Assembly (NCBI RefSeq): GCF_029784165.1 | Contig: NC_073696.1 | Location: forward strand, 42,735,858 to 42,799,857 | DNA length: 64,000 nucleotides | Direction: 5' to 3' | From: Wyeomyia smithii | Taxonomy: Eukaryota; Arthropoda; Insecta; Diptera; Culicidae | Position numbers and translations under genes: made by a program | The notes under the pieces: model-generated | What the model saw: the letters and a program-made list of their open reading frames with translations, nothing else | The model's database searches: none | Told to the model about the DNA's origin: nothing | Shown here: positions 35,810 through 47,680 of the stretch, one piece after another | How the letters are laid out: every line of letters starts with the position of its first letter | Numbering within the stretch: position 1 is the stretch's first letter

Positions 35810-36125
35810 GCCTAATCCAGCGGTTCTTAACCTTTTTTTGTCCGCATACCCCTTGGCGACATTTTACAAATCAATTGTACCCCCTGGCTTGAAATGTTCT
35901 CGTAGAATGGGAGATAGCAGTGATAGATTATGTTGTGGTAGTCAAGTTTAGGTTTCAAATTTAACTATGATTTGTTTGATTGCTACAGTCATGTTTTAAG
36001 AGCAAGTAAGAACAACAAATAAAGTATTATAAAACAAAATCACTTAGCCCGCCATTACTATTATTTCTTTCGCGTACCCCCTGAAGGTTTTCGCGTACCC
36101 CAGGTTGAGAATCGCTGACCTAATT
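35810..36125. mobile_element. hAT-type MITE with 8-bp target duplication
   Basis: The ends CAGCGGTTCTTAACC (35818) and GGTTGAGAATCGCTG (ending 36117) are near-perfect inverted repeats of the hAT type. CGCGTACCCC-like blocks sit inside both ends. The flanks GCCTAATC and ACCTAATT are a mutated 8-bp duplication, the hAT target size. The interior is 300 bp and non-coding. Confidence 0.85.
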
Positions 36126-36172
36126 GATAAGCTTATTTTCAGCAATGAGAATCCCCAGGACTTGCCTGCCTA

Positions 36173-36291
36173 TGGGACTAGGATTCTTGAATAATAATCG
36201 TGTAGAGAGAATCCAACGGATTCTGCAGGACTCCACGTTGATATCCGAAAACTTCTTATGACACGATTCTTATTCAAGAACCCTAGTCCCA
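36173..36291. repeat. Inverted repeat with 31-bp arms
   Basis: Arms at 36173-36203 and 36261-36291 (TGGGACTAGG...TCGTGT and complement) are nearly perfect. A third arm in the same orientation as the right one lies at 37572-37602. Confidence 0.7.
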
Positions 36292-36330
36292 TATCAGTAC
36301 AGGGCATTCCTGAGGATTTTTTCGATTCCG
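36240..36330 (+). repeat. ~85-bp direct repeat, left copy
   Basis: The order TATCCGAA, ACACGATTCT, AACCCTAGTCCCATA, CAGGGC is repeated at 37553-37640. The two copies bracket a LINE C-terminal fragment. Confidence 0.6.
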
Positions 36331-37027
36331 ATCCGGAATCCAAGGGAATCTATGCGAAATGACGAGGAAACTACGAAATATTATTAAACATAACCGTTTT
36401 TGGCACAAATTCCAAAATGGAATAGTGTTAAAATCGGACCGTGCCTAAATCGATTAGGGTCTGTAGTTTTTTCAGAAGATTTGTTACATGTATTCAGACG
36501 AATTCTCATGTTCTTCTGTTTTTTCTGTACCTAAGAAACATTTTTGAGCCCCTTTTGGCAGTTTTATTTTGACCTTTTCTCATAATACAGCGTTTTTAAC
36601 CATCATTTCCATTGTGGGCTTTTTGCAGCCTTCAGAGACGGTTTTCAATTAATTTGAGCTGAATTTGGATTTGATTCTAATATTTTTTTATATCAAGCCT
36701 TTCAAAGTGTATTAGGGTCGTTTTCTAATACCTAGGCATCATTTTGATCCCAGGAGTATTCATATTGGGTGGTATTCGGCCATTAATTTGTTTTATAAAA
36801 ACCGGAAGTCGCCATCTTGAAATTCAAATTGATGTCATAGGTCATTTCTCAGTCTCGGGATGTCATGCCGGTTCCGAAAATATTAATATTTTACCTTATT
36901 TTATTAAATTGATTTTATAGCCACTGAAGCCCCAGTGGAATCAATTTCGAAATTTGAGAGTAGATAAAAGACTGAATCCCAGAACCTTTTTGTGGAGTCT
37001 CCCAGAACGCTTTAAAAGCTGAACTCG
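36331..37027. other. Unrecognised, with a minisatellite-like patch at 36770-36850
   Basis: At 36770-36850 the text GGGTGGTATTCGGCC...ACCGGAAGTCGCCATCTTG is the reverse complement of a monomer of the ~125-bp minisatellite at 49-50 kb. From about 36940 the LINE relic below may already begin. Confidence 0.45.
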
Positions 37028-37399
37028 GTGAATGGGAGAAAGCGACCATCAAAGCAAATCGGATTACGACAATCGAAAAAATTCATAGAGCCAAATCGCG
37101 AGCAGAGCCTCGTGCTGGTCAGCTTAAATAAGAAAGACCTGAAGACATTCACTGGTCTTATTACAGGGCACTGTCCGAGTAAGTATTGTCTCAAGAAGAT
37201 AGGCAAACTTGATGATGATAAATGTCGCCTTTGTGGCATCGGAAGTGAAACTTTAGAACATTCACGAATGCGAGATAAGCAGATTGCGTATCTTCGGTAA
37301 GGGACACATAGAACCTACCGAAATTTGGAGGGAAAGTCCCGGTGAGGTAAAAAACTTCATACGAGGTGCGTTACTCAACTGGGATAAATGTGCATTGTA
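37028..37399 (+). pseudogene. LINE ORF2 C-terminal fragment with zinc-knuckle remnant
   Basis: The frame reads EPNREQSLVLVSLNKKDLK, TGLITGHCPSKYCLKKIG and DDDKCRLCGIGSETLEH: a GHC block followed by C-x2-C and H, the C-terminal arrangement of I/LOA-type LINEs after the RNase H domain. A frameshift near 37280 is followed, in the next frame, by FGKGHIEPTEIWRESPGE and FIRGALLNWDK to a stop at 37397-37399. The RT portion is absent. Confidence 0.65.
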
Positions 37400-37552
37400 G
37401 CAAGGACATCAACTCGCCAATAAGTGATGTACCTGCTCGTACGCACTTGGAGTAAGTTGAAGCGCACCACAATAGATCAAAAAATGGTCGCAGGTGGATC
37501 AGTCATCCACAAGGGAAAAAAAACTCAAAACAGTTAAAGTGATAGTTGGTCG

Positions 37553-37640
37553 TATCCGAAGAATCCTCATTACACGATTCTCATTTAAGAACCCTAGTCC
37601 CATAGACAGGGCTCTCTGGAGATACCTTTTCAAACCGACT
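37553..37640 (+). repeat. ~85-bp direct repeat, right copy
   Basis: Matches 36240-36330 in block order with moderate divergence. Confidence 0.6.
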
Positions 37641-39876
37641 CTTAGCAGATTAAAGTCTACATTGAAAAATAAAACTGGTCACAAGGACACATAGCTGAAA
37701 CCTCTCCATGTACTTTGTAGGAAGAGCATTCTCTCTATAGTAGCGCAGTAAGCGTAGGAGGAAGGGTAAAAGCATACACACAAGCACGGATGTGAAATAA
37801 GCATGTCTCATTTTACTATCAAAAGTGATATTGCTAAGAATAGAATACAGTAGACACCCGGCCAGATCGGATATCACAATAGTGATCTATTGTTATGGCA
37901 GTAAGTAAGTCCATACGAAAAACGAAGTAAAATTGATACTTAAAATAAATAGTCATTCACATTGACAAAATAATATTCCGTTTTTAGGAACAAGAAAATC
38001 TTTCAGGCATTATAACTTGACATTCTCACATTATGAAGCCCACTCAGAATCTTTACACAATTCCTAAAAACAAGTGTTGTCCTCAGCAGCGAGTTCAAAA
38101 GTGAGCTGACTAACTAGCGACAGTAATCAGCTGGACTTCGGTTACTGTCGTGCAAAGCCCTACTAAGCTCTTGAGAAGATTGGCCAGAAGGGATTTTGAA
38201 TTTTACTACAAGTCCTGGTTAGTCTCTCTTTGGTACACCACCAGACTGGAGCAGTCGTTTTAGTTAGTACATAAAAAAATATTTCTAGAGGGGATACCTT
38301 ACCTCACCTTGCCGCTGCTGTTTCTTGACCGCCACGTTACTCGTATAGCGGTAGCATGAAAATCAAATGTTCCAACAGAGAGAACATCTCAGCAGTGCTG
38401 ATTCCGAGCACATTTATCGCATTCAGCGGGAAAATAAGCCATGTGAAGCAGATGATGAAAAGCGAAGAATAATACGTGTGCTGGAACATGTTTGTTAGAC
38501 TTGTTCTAATTTTATTTTTATATTCGATTTTTAGTGTTCTGATCATATTTTAACATAAGCTTTATTTTGTTTAAAACGTACAAGCAATTTTAGTGAATCA
38601 CTTAAGACTGCCTCAGAAACATTTGGAAATTCGAACAAGTCTAGCGTGATTCGTACAACCGTGCAACTCGTTCACACACGGTGCCACGTTAGCTGATTCT
38701 TTGATTGCGGTGACATGGTACAACGGAAAATGTAACAAATTTCCACCGGATCGGATATGTTCTGCACTGCATGGTATCGATCGATCGCCAGCTCTAAGGT
38801 GGCTCCAATAGTTTTTATTTCTACCATTCCAAACCAACCACGAAAGGCAAGCGTAGGAATAGTGAAACTTCTTGTGCCGAACGTTAAATTTGTTAGTTCA
38901 GTAACCACGTGCAGGAACAAACCCGGGAGCCGACATAATCTCTAGATTTGCACGTGCTTCTAAATTTTGCAATCGAGCAAAAATCCGGAATAATCCGGAA
39001 CAGCACTGATGACACTTATGAAATGAACGGACTAAAAGAGTAGTGAAAATAAAAAAAAACGAACAGTACGAATTCTATCAGTTCGATTTTAGCGCCAGAT
39101 ATGTTGCATGAAAACAAACAAATGAGAGCGGAAAATTTGTACCGAGACACCCGTTTCATAGAGGCAAGGCCTTCAAGCAGTAGCAAACTTTGTGCCCGAA
39201 CATCACATGGCATGGGTGGAGCAAAGTGAAAGATTTTCAATTAAATTTGTGGCTAAATCTTTTTTTTTTGCTGCTACTCCCTTGTCAAGCTCCGTCCCGT
39301 TGGCTGATTCCTAACCCTGGCCGTGTTATTTTACGGGACGCTTTTTCCCATTCAGAGTTCTTCGTTCGACATTGAGCTAATATCGGAGCGGCTCTTTTTG
39401 CTGGCCAAGACCTGGTCCGAGACGGAGATTTGTTTTCCCGGCGGCCACTATTTCCAAGTGACAGAAACGAAGTGGAAGCATTTTATGGTGTTTTTCATTT
39501 CGCCCCAATTCGAGCGAAAAGATGTGCGATACAAAAGCCAACAGCCGGGTCAGATGATTTGTTTGTTTCGGACTGAATGGGCAAAAGTTTTAGGTCATAG
39601 TGTGCTGTGCTTCGACGAATTTGGGAAACTGCACAGAACGATATTTTCTTTGTGAATGTTCGATTCGATGGATTCGGGATTTTATTTTATATCTGTGAAC
39701 CTTCTGCTGGTTTGCGGCTCGAATTATATTCATTTTTTTTTTTGCACGTTTTATGAAGTTCACATTTGTGAATAAGTTATTGTTATTATAATAAGTTATT
39801 GAATATTGAAGTATTCGATTCGGAAAAATTCTTCCATACTCTGTGGGAGTCAGGCTAGAATACTTTGCCATTATAA

Positions 39877-39907
<31 letters not shown>

Positions 39908-41987
39908 CAATTATAAAATATCATTGGAAAGATGATAATAATTGTAATCATAATTTTTACAACCTCAAATATGCAATACTACATGATTGATGACTTCCAA
40001 AAGCTAACTTCTCAAGGGAACAAAAGAAATAAAGAGTTTTTTTGAGCCTTCGAAGCAACAAAACAAGTTATACCTTCAAAATGACCTCCTGTTTCAATAG
40101 AGTGTGCGACAACCTAAACACCTGACCAGTTGTTATGTGGGCCTAATGACGTTCTGCTTACTGAAGGGCCTCTGGCCTAACGAAAGAAATAACAAAAATC
40201 TGCTGCCGGCTGCCTTTCAAAGCGACCAGAAAAAAGGGGACTTTCGTCAGTTTGGTTGCGCAACCATCGACTGAGTTTTCCACTTTGTCTCCTCCAAAGA
40301 AGGTGCGTGCTTTGAAGCCCCAAAAAATTGAAAATCTCTGAACATTGGAAAACAATTACGACCAAAACGTGTGGCTACTTTCCAATTCAGTACCCGTCAG
40401 AAAAGTTGACATCGCAAACGTGTGGGTTAAAAACTTACATCGTTGCAACCCACTGAGCATTTTGCTTATATTTGGTCGAAAAGAGCCATTTGGTTGTTGG
40501 TAATGTTGAATTTAGTTTTATTTGGTTTCTTTCCTGTCAACATCACAAAACACAATTCAGTATGCCATTTGCTAAATTGCGTAGATATTTACAAAGAAAC
40601 TGTTGGTTGATATACATTGGCATATATTTAATTTTTCCACTTCTCAAACGTCAAATTTTTCGTCTACCCGTCGGCTATTGACTTACCAAACTTCGTGTGT
40701 AACACAAAAACCTTCCGAAGTATAAAACTTTTGTAAAGTTCACAATCAGACAGTCCGGAATGGAGAAGCGAGCAAAAAAAAGAACAGTCAGATTAACGAC
40801 AGATGGTTACTTTCATTGTGCACATTCCTTATTTTAATTTAGCTGCGAAATTTATATCCGCTATTCCATTTGCCTGGCCAGTGGAGGGAAAAAGTTTTCC
40901 CCCAAAGTGAGCCTCCCAACGACGAAACGAGGGTATGACAAAAAAAGGACCGCCAAGTCTGGGTGGAAAAAGAAACGAACTAAAATATGTTTTAATATAT
41001 ACGAACAAATATCATGTCTGAATAGATAAATAAATCAGCACACAATGGAATCTTAGGCCTTAGATTAAGCTCTAGCTTGGGGTTAATTTTGTGTTTTATT
41101 AGCATTTCATTTTCCTACAACTACAAGATGTGCTTTCGCCGGAATAATTACTTCTTGGCATGCCAATGTCAACAAAACGTTTGTTTCTTATACTGCAAAG
41201 CACCGATGCAGAGATCAACGAACGAATTCGAACCGACCGATGGTCCATTTTGCATCTTGCAAATGTTTCAATATTACATTCCCTTAGGACAACACGCGGT
41301 GTATCATCCCAAGGACACCCATGTGTAGTGAGATTAAAATATTAATACCGTAATAAAAATCCAATCACCAGCATGTGTGCCCTCCGGATCCAACCCCGTT
41401 ATTCTGTTGTGTCTGTGTGTTGCTTTGTGTGCGTGTGTGGGTGTATAAGGGGGTTGGGGGAAGATATACGGACAAAACTTTGACCCACTCCTTTCACAGT
41501 GCAGTGCCGTGCCGTTGTTAACCGCATAGAAAACAGACCGTCACGGCATTCGCATCTCTATGCGAACCTGAGCGATAAAGGAATGAGGTAATCGTAAAAT
41601 AATATATGTACGGATACGAAACCAACAATACTGGCCGTTTTCCCTCCACCCGGTCAGGAAGGGGGAGAAATCGAAAAAGAAAATAGTGCCTCATAAACGA
41701 TAAATCAATATCGATATTTTCGGATGAACCGAAATGGCACTACCGGGTGAAAGCTTTTAGGATTCGCATTTCGCAGGGTAGCAGAAGGACACGGCTTCGA
41801 CTCCGTGCTTGCTTGCCAGGGTTCTCCAGAAAAATGATGTGTCGTTATGTTTTTTTGAGTGTGCATAGTGGGTGCATGGCGACAGGAAACTGGAAAAACT
41901 TCAATAGTTTCATATTAGTTCATATGAACTGTTTGTCATCTTCTTAATTTCACCATTTTTCATTCTTTCGCTCCAATTCCAATATAC
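37641..41987. other. No gene recognised; contains a 29-A run
   Basis: Scattered short frames without motifs. A run of about 29 A lies at 39879-39907; no retroposed gene or SINE promoter was recognised upstream, though a 110-codon frame (39323-39655) precedes it. A GT-rich stretch lies at about 41400-41460. The GC-balanced patches (38600-39700, 40860-40980) could be unique host non-coding DNA. Confidence 0.45.
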
Positions 41988-42580
41988 TTGATTTCAATCC
42001 ATGTTTGTTTCAAATATTCAACTGTCAATAGTCGCGTACAAAAGGTCGCATGCAGAAATTTTAACTTCATTTTCATTCCAAGACCATACATGACGCTTAG
42101 TTCTGATCGTGGCAAAGAGAGAAAAGATAAAAAAAACCCGTTTATCTCGTGTCAATTTCTGGCAGATCGCCATTGCTTATTGGTGCTTTAGCAGGCGAGC
42201 TGGAGCTGTAAAAAATTCAGCCAGAAATAACGAGAGAACTAGAATCATCAGCAAACGGGAATCCGAAATGACGATAAAGTGAACATACTTGCCGAAAGAA
42301 GAAGTTAAAATTCGTCTACCACTCGCCAAAACGTTCCTGATAGTGATAAAAACCATTCAATAAGTTTATAATTTATTTCTCGCTTTTTGACGTGGGACTA
42401 CGTCCTACTTCGGTAGAGTAACGACAATGTACCCTACTTAAATTTATATTTCAACGCCAATGTCTTGATCGAAAGGTAAAGCCGCCCCAAATTTATGATA
42501 TAATAATTGACATATCTTTTCAGTAATTAATTGATGAAAACTTGATACGGAAATCAGTCATATTGGTTCAATAATATTAA
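41988..42580 (+). repeat. Composite dispersed repeat with TATA-like and GACGTAG modules
   Basis: In order: AGTCGCGTACAAAAGG (42030), GAGAACTAGAATCATCAGC (42234), TCTACCACTCGCC (42318) and GACGTGGGACTACGTC (42389). The first and third modules occur in the same order at 17209 and 17797. The second matches about 47977-48030. This suggests one older element of at least 0.6 kb, now in pieces. Confidence 0.5.
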
Positions 42581-43684
42581 TGAGCTTGACGACCGCATAT
42601 TTTGCAGTTGCTCCTCCATGATCGATCTGAGCTATCGATCTGAAGGTGCACAAAGAGCCACATATATAGCTACTGGGGATTAGTTTACCATCTTCAGTGT
42701 ACAACAATTCAGTAGCTAGCGCTTTGTCTCCATCGATAACGGCACCGGCTGCGTCCTTATGATCGTTAGTGTAAGAAAGAAGGTTATAGGGAAGGAAGTG
42801 TAAGAGTCGTTGCTGTCGGAGACCGAATTTACCTCTGCATCTCCACGACTGCGACGGAAAGGAAGGGTTGTGTCACTGTGGGAAGTGACTGAATCGGGCA
42901 GTATTGCCCACGAAATTAGTATGTAGTAGAAGTATCTTCATGTCAAACCCCGCTTAGTCATCAGAATAAACACTATTTTAATCGACTGAGTAAACCTACT
43001 CTGATTCGCGACGCTTTCTTATAAAAGCACCGCGAGCTATCTTCGGCTACACCGTCAGACCGAGATCAAGTCCATCTTTGCATCACCGCGATTGTGGTGA
43101 AAAGGAAGATTTGTGTTTTTATGTCGCCATTATAGATGTCGAAATCAAACAATGTTGCGCGAGTAGCTCGTTCATTACGAACACGAACGAAGAGTATCTT
43201 TCTTGTTAAACAGCCTGATTCCATGCAGACGACGCGTCCGAAAAAAAGCAGTCACCACCCGTAGCATTCAACTCTTTGAGTGTTTCCCTATTACCAATAC
43301 CAAGTGCCTTCGGCAAATGCGTTTCACTAGAAGGTATACATCGCGTTTTCATCAAATTAATGACGATACTTATCGACTGAAGGCAGTCTTAGGCTGAACG
43401 GTTACCGTGAGACATGAACAAATATCTGGGTATATATCGTGAAATCACTACAATCCGAAAATCTTGGTATGATCAAATTCCACCCGGGCCGGAGACAAGT
43501 TTACACCCGAGCATCATACACGACCGATCTATTCCCTCCTTTCGACGCAGACACTTAGGAATACAACACTTCACACGGATTCTCTTTGACTCATCAACGC
43601 AGGTTTTGCCTATTATGTAGAAAAAATGACAAAGTTCAATGCATCCGAAACCTTAAGTATTAGTTTGCCCTAGTAATATGGAAT
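42581..43684. other. Unrecognised; possible promoter-like TATAAAAG
   Basis: TATAAAAG at 43020 is followed about 30 bp later by GTCAGACC, a spacing compatible with a TATA/initiator pair, but no coding sequence was recognised downstream. A block near 42835-42880 (CTGCATCTCCACGACTGCGA) is repeated in diverged form near 43077-43115. Confidence 0.35.
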
Positions 43685-43990
43685 AGTAGGAGGGTGGTAT
43701 TCAAGACACGACCGCATGACGTTGACTACCGTATTCTTATATTCCATTAAAACAAATAGTAGAGGGAATTGCAACTCCAGTATTTGTTGCAATTTTATCT
43801 AACAGTGCATTTCTGAATGCTGAGACGTTAAAACGTTATAAATAATAATATATACTAGAAGAATGAATCTCTCTTATTTAATCGCTGTCATTTCATACAT
43901 ATTCGAATCAAACCTTTGTTCGTAACTGCACTACCAAGACAACCATTTAATTTAGCGAATTGGGTAAAATTAACCTATCTAAGCAAAAAG
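43685..43990 (+). repeat. 446-bp-spaced direct repeat, copy 1
   Basis: Starts GGGTGGTATTCAAGACACGA, then CCGCATGACG, and later ATCTAACAGTGC, ATTCGAATCAAACC and TTCGTA. The same order appears at 44131-44360. Confidence 0.6.
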
Positions 43991-44130
43991 CAAACTCAAC
44001 GAAACTATCTGAAATTGGAGACCAGAACGATTCAAGCAAAAATTTTGAATTTAAAAATTGTTTGACATTAAATAGATAAAGCTCATGCTAGTTAAGCTCC
44101 AGCCCAGCATATAACTTCATGTATTTAAAA
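43991..44130. other. Spacer between direct repeats
   Basis: AT-rich, nothing recognised. Confidence 0.4.
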
Positions 44131-44360
44131 TAGTAGTAGGGTGGTATTAAAGACCCGACCGCATGACGTAGGACTCTATATTTTTCATCTAACAGTGCTT
44201 TCTTATTTGCTGACATTAGAGCGCTTTGAACAATAATTAATAAATAATATAAATGACATATATGGATGAAACCTTATTTATATTGGCATCCCCACTTCCC
44301 AGGTATTCGAATTAGAAAAGCATTTGTTCGTAGTTTGAAATGACAAGACAAACATTAGAA
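44131..44360 (+). repeat. 446-bp-spaced direct repeat, copy 2
   Basis: GGGTGGTATTAAAGACCCGA, CCGCATGACGTAGGACT, ATCTAACAGTGC and TTGTTCGTAG parallel copy 1. The CGACCGCAT...GACGTAGGACTAC string also occurs at 52583-52606, linking this repeat to the GACGTAG module. Confidence 0.6.
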
Positions 44361-44511
44361 TTAACAAATTCGCTGTATTCCGAGAATTGCGCTTATAGAT
44401 CACGTTCATGTGTCGAGACATTGCGAAGATTCTCAATACATTCGTTTTAGCACTAGACGAAACTGCTAGCAAATTACTATAGCTGTAAACCTTTATTACA
44501 AAAATCCGTAT

Positions 44512-45450
44512 CGTCCGTATGTCACTGGTGCGGTTTTGGAATCAAAATGATGGGGTGAAATGTTCGAACGGTAGGTTTTATACCAAGGCTTCGTCAGATA
44601 ATTAGAAAGAAGGAGGAGCTAAGTAGATGATGGAATGGTAAGGAAAAATTTTTCTTGAAAGCTGCGCCGGCCGTTGTCGTAACATTAACACCAGCACAAA
44701 CATGCAATTATGCAAGGTTTTTTCCGCTAGCAACAGCATTTTGTAAAACAGAAAATTCAATTAGCAGCTTCTATTACACAATTTCGAGGCACCAAAAGGT
44801 GCCAGTTGCCGAATATATCCTTGTTTTCTGGTTAGTCCGTCCAGAATTCTTTCAAGATAGCGTCCGTATGTAACTGGTACGGTTTAGTAATGAAACTGAT
44901 GGAGTGAAATGTTCGAACGATACGTTTTATACCAAGGCTTCGTCAGGTAATTAGAAAGAAGGAGGGGCTACATAGATGACGAAATGGTAGAGACAAATGT
45001 TTCTTGAATGCTGCGCCGGCCGCTGTCGTAATATTAACACCATCACAAACATGCATTTTTGCAAGGTTTTTTTTCCGCTAGCAGCAGCATTTGGTAAAAC
45101 AGGAAATTCAATTAGCCGCTTCTGTACCAAAATTTCGAGGCACCAAAAGGTGCCAGTTGCCGATTATATTGTTGTTTTCTGGTTAGTCCGTCCAGAATTC
45201 CAGCCATTTAGGTGTTTTGCAGTAGCCATTTACTACTAAAAGCCACCAGCATTACGGGTGAAACCGGCACGAGATGACCGGTACTCTTTTATCTTTCCTC
45301 CTTTCAGCTGCTATCACCTAGCGTCCGCATGTCACTGGTGCGGTTTTGGAATTAAAATGATGGGGCGCCGGCCGCTGTCGTAAAATTAACACCAACAAAA
45401 AGATGCATATTTGCAAGGTTTTTTCCGCTAGCAGCAGCATAAACATCGGA
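44512..45450 (+). repeat. Tandem triplication, unit about 349 bp
   Basis: Copy 1 (44512-44860) and copy 2 (from 44861) share, in order, CGTCCGTATG, CTGGTRCGGTTT, TACCAAGGCTTCGTCAG, GCTGCGCCGGCCG, GCAAGGTTTTTTCCGCTAGC and GAGGCACCAAAAGGTGCC. The last is a perfect hairpin (GGCACC...GGTGCC). Copy 3 (45321-45450) keeps only the start and the CCGGCCGCTGTCG...CCGCTAGCAGCAGC part. Copy 2 has an extra tail of about 110 bp. Small plus-strand frames in copies 1 and 2 are similar to each other but look like passive readings of the repeat. Confidence 0.8.
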
Positions 45451-46429
45451 AACAGAAAGTAACAACAACAATAACAACAAAGTCAGATCGATTGTATCCG
45501 TTAGTGTCGACTGTGCTTGGGAAGAGAGGTAGTGATTGGCTGGGGAAATTTCAATCATGCTGACATTAACTTGGGGACGACATGAGTATGAAGGTCAAGT
45601 GTTGTGAGTTTTCCAGACCGAATTCAAAATTGTAAGCCTTGTTTGGAAATGGGTTAAATAGAATAGCCTTGAAAAATGCCGATTAATGCAATTGTAACAA
45701 TCATTCAATTATCGCATAAATATGTCATCTACACTAAGATAACTATATTACTAAAGAAATGATGAATAATAGTTTACGCAGTCCAACGTTCAAAGTAGTC
45801 AAATTTTGTAATATTATTTGGTCGGCGTGCGATTGATAATCAATCTTCAAAGATAAATACTACAAGGTATACAGCCCTAGGGTTGTATGAAATGGTGACG
45901 TGGTACTAAACACTGTAATTAGGGGATTTTTTGTTCCAAAATATACAGAGTCCGCAGACATAATCAATGTGTTTGCTCGGTGACTTACGTACTTTTATTT
46001 TTAACCTGCCCTGGAAATCTATGTTTATTTAATACTATACAACAGTCGTTCCCAAATCGTGCCCCGCGAGGCATTTGCAAGTGCTTCGTGGTGTTTTTTA
46101 TAAAAAATAAAAACCAACCGCAATTTTTTTTCGTCAATTTTCCACATCTTTCACCCGGCGGAACGCTTTTTAGATCCAAATATTGGGCGGAAAACATGCA
46201 CTTTATATGTCTATTTGCGGCAGCGTACCAGCTACTCACTTCCGATCTTCGAAAATTCGGATGCAGTCGTTTATAGCTGCTTTGTGGTTTTTTTAATTCT
46301 TAACCAGTTTTCTTGACCTCATCCAAGCCTGACGGACCCGTCTTTCACATTCCTGTAGGTTACTCTTTCTTCTTCACCGTTTAACACTAAAATGTTGTGA
46401 CTGACGCATGGTCACTAGTGTCTCGCTGA
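45451..46429. other. No gene recognised
   Basis: At 45505-45535 a GTCGACTGTGCTTGGGA block resembles the end of the 19.7/20.4 kb repeats. Near 46045 a CAGTCGTTCCCAAATCGTG string resembles a hAT end, but no inverted partner was found. Confidence 0.4.
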
Positions 46430-46647
46430 TTATTGTATTCTCTTCGACGTTTGGGTCTCAGAAGAACAGCACTTCGATGAAGTCTGAGAAACGCCGTCCT
46501 TCTACCAGAATAAGATCGATCCGGGAGCAGGCTTTGTCATTAGGGTATTGCCTTGTGCGTTTCGGGATATCTTTTAATGCAAAATATGCGCAACAGACTC
46601 CCAGACCTCTGGCGGCTTCAAAATTTATCAACTTCTGGGTATATTAA
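46430..46647 (-). pseudogene. RTE-like LINE endonuclease C-terminal fragment
   Basis: On minus, one uninterrupted frame reads KLINFEAARGLGVCCAYFAL, then CSRIDLILVEGRRFSDFIEV before a stop at 46458-46460; the reading continues DPNVEEN beyond it. This matches the end of the apurinic-type endonuclease of RTE-like LINEs, where the usual blocks are IDHVLVDGRH and, just downstream, an SDH catalytic triplet. Here the H of IDHVL is an L and the SDH site is destroyed by the stop and divergence. No RT is attached. Confidence 0.7.
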
Positions 46648-47283
46648 TTACTAAGCGATAGGATCGCTTAGAACCCACGCTTACCCGTCTTCGGCAACTG
46701 TGGGCACTATCCACAGTTCTCTAAAATGGCCACGCCTACTGGTTCGAGTAGAGCACGTTTTCAAGTACCAAGTTTCAAATGTCCATTTTCCTTCACCTGT
46801 TTCGATACCTGTCGTATTTACTTGTGAATCGTTCACAGTAGCAGGTACTTTCGACATACTGCCTTATTAGAGGCGCAATGCCTAGTCTCGCGATAGGGCC
46901 GCCGTCTTGGATATAGCTGGTGAAACACCGAATTTCATAGTTTAGCCGTCTACTTCGAATCAGACGCAATTATACGCCGCTCAGTATGGGAGAACAGACG
47001 ATTACGGAAACATGCCTCAGTTAGCAGATTTCCACCGTTGGGACAGGATCTTCACTAAGGTTACTTGTATCCTAGTTTGCACCTCGAGGAGGCTCGGACA
47101 GGTCGCAGTGGGACCCCCGGCGAGCAATTACTCTGTGGCCTTTAGACGCACTGAATTTCGCTAGGGATACCAAAATTAATAAAACGATTGAAAGCTATAA
47201 TCATTCATATTTTTCTAGTTTGAGCTGTAGCAAACCCTGTAATGATCAGTGTAATTTACAATGTCGTTTTCAAACTTCAAAAA
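46648..47283. other. Unrecognised, possibly degraded 5' part of the LINE on minus
   Basis: The position directly upstream (on minus) of the endonuclease fragment makes LINE origin likely, but I could not read a convincing TWNV-type start block. Confidence 0.35.
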
Positions 47284-47530
47284 TTTTGACGTAGAATTAC
47301 GTCTCATGGTAACATATATCGGGATATAAATTGAAAAACCGGAAACACTGAGAGCGTAAGGAGAATTGTTCACTTTGGAATGCTTGAAACTCAGCTTGAT
47401 CCCAGCGGTTTTTAAACATTTTTATAGAAATTGATTGAGTAAATAATTATGCGGTCAGTTAAATGCGGGAAATTGTGATTTTGTGATGATATTTATAGTA
47501 TTATTGAAAAATGCAGAGCCTAGTTGAACC
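47284..47530 (+). repeat. GACGTAG...ACGTC module, long copy A
   Basis: GACGTAGAATTACGTC is followed by TATAAATTGAAAAACCGG, CACTGAGAGCG and, later, AAATTGTGATTTTGTGATG and GAAAAATGCAGAG. The same order is seen at 53868-54075, defining a unit of roughly 210-240 bp. Confidence 0.65.
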
Positions 47531-47680
47531 GGCATAACAGCAGTACTGAGTAGGTGACCAACCGGCAAATCGCTGCATGGCATTGATAAACATGTCCGGA
47601 CATGTTAGTAATTTTGTCCAGATTTGGCTCGTCTCGTTTCAGCTTTTCCGGCCACTGCTAATAGCTGTGAGTACGCCGGT

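Noticed and set aside
39323..39655. 110-codon frame upstream of a 29-A run, considered as a processed retrogene
   Set aside because: The product matches nothing I know, there is over 200 bp between the stop and the A run, and no target duplication was found.
43012..43060. TATAAAAG with initiator-like sequence as a host gene promoter
   Set aside because: No downstream coding sequence is readable, and TATA-bearing repeat modules occur elsewhere in the window.
46040..46070. CAGTCGTTCCCAAATCGTG as a hAT end
   Set aside because: No inverted partner or 8-bp duplication could be found within 1 kb.
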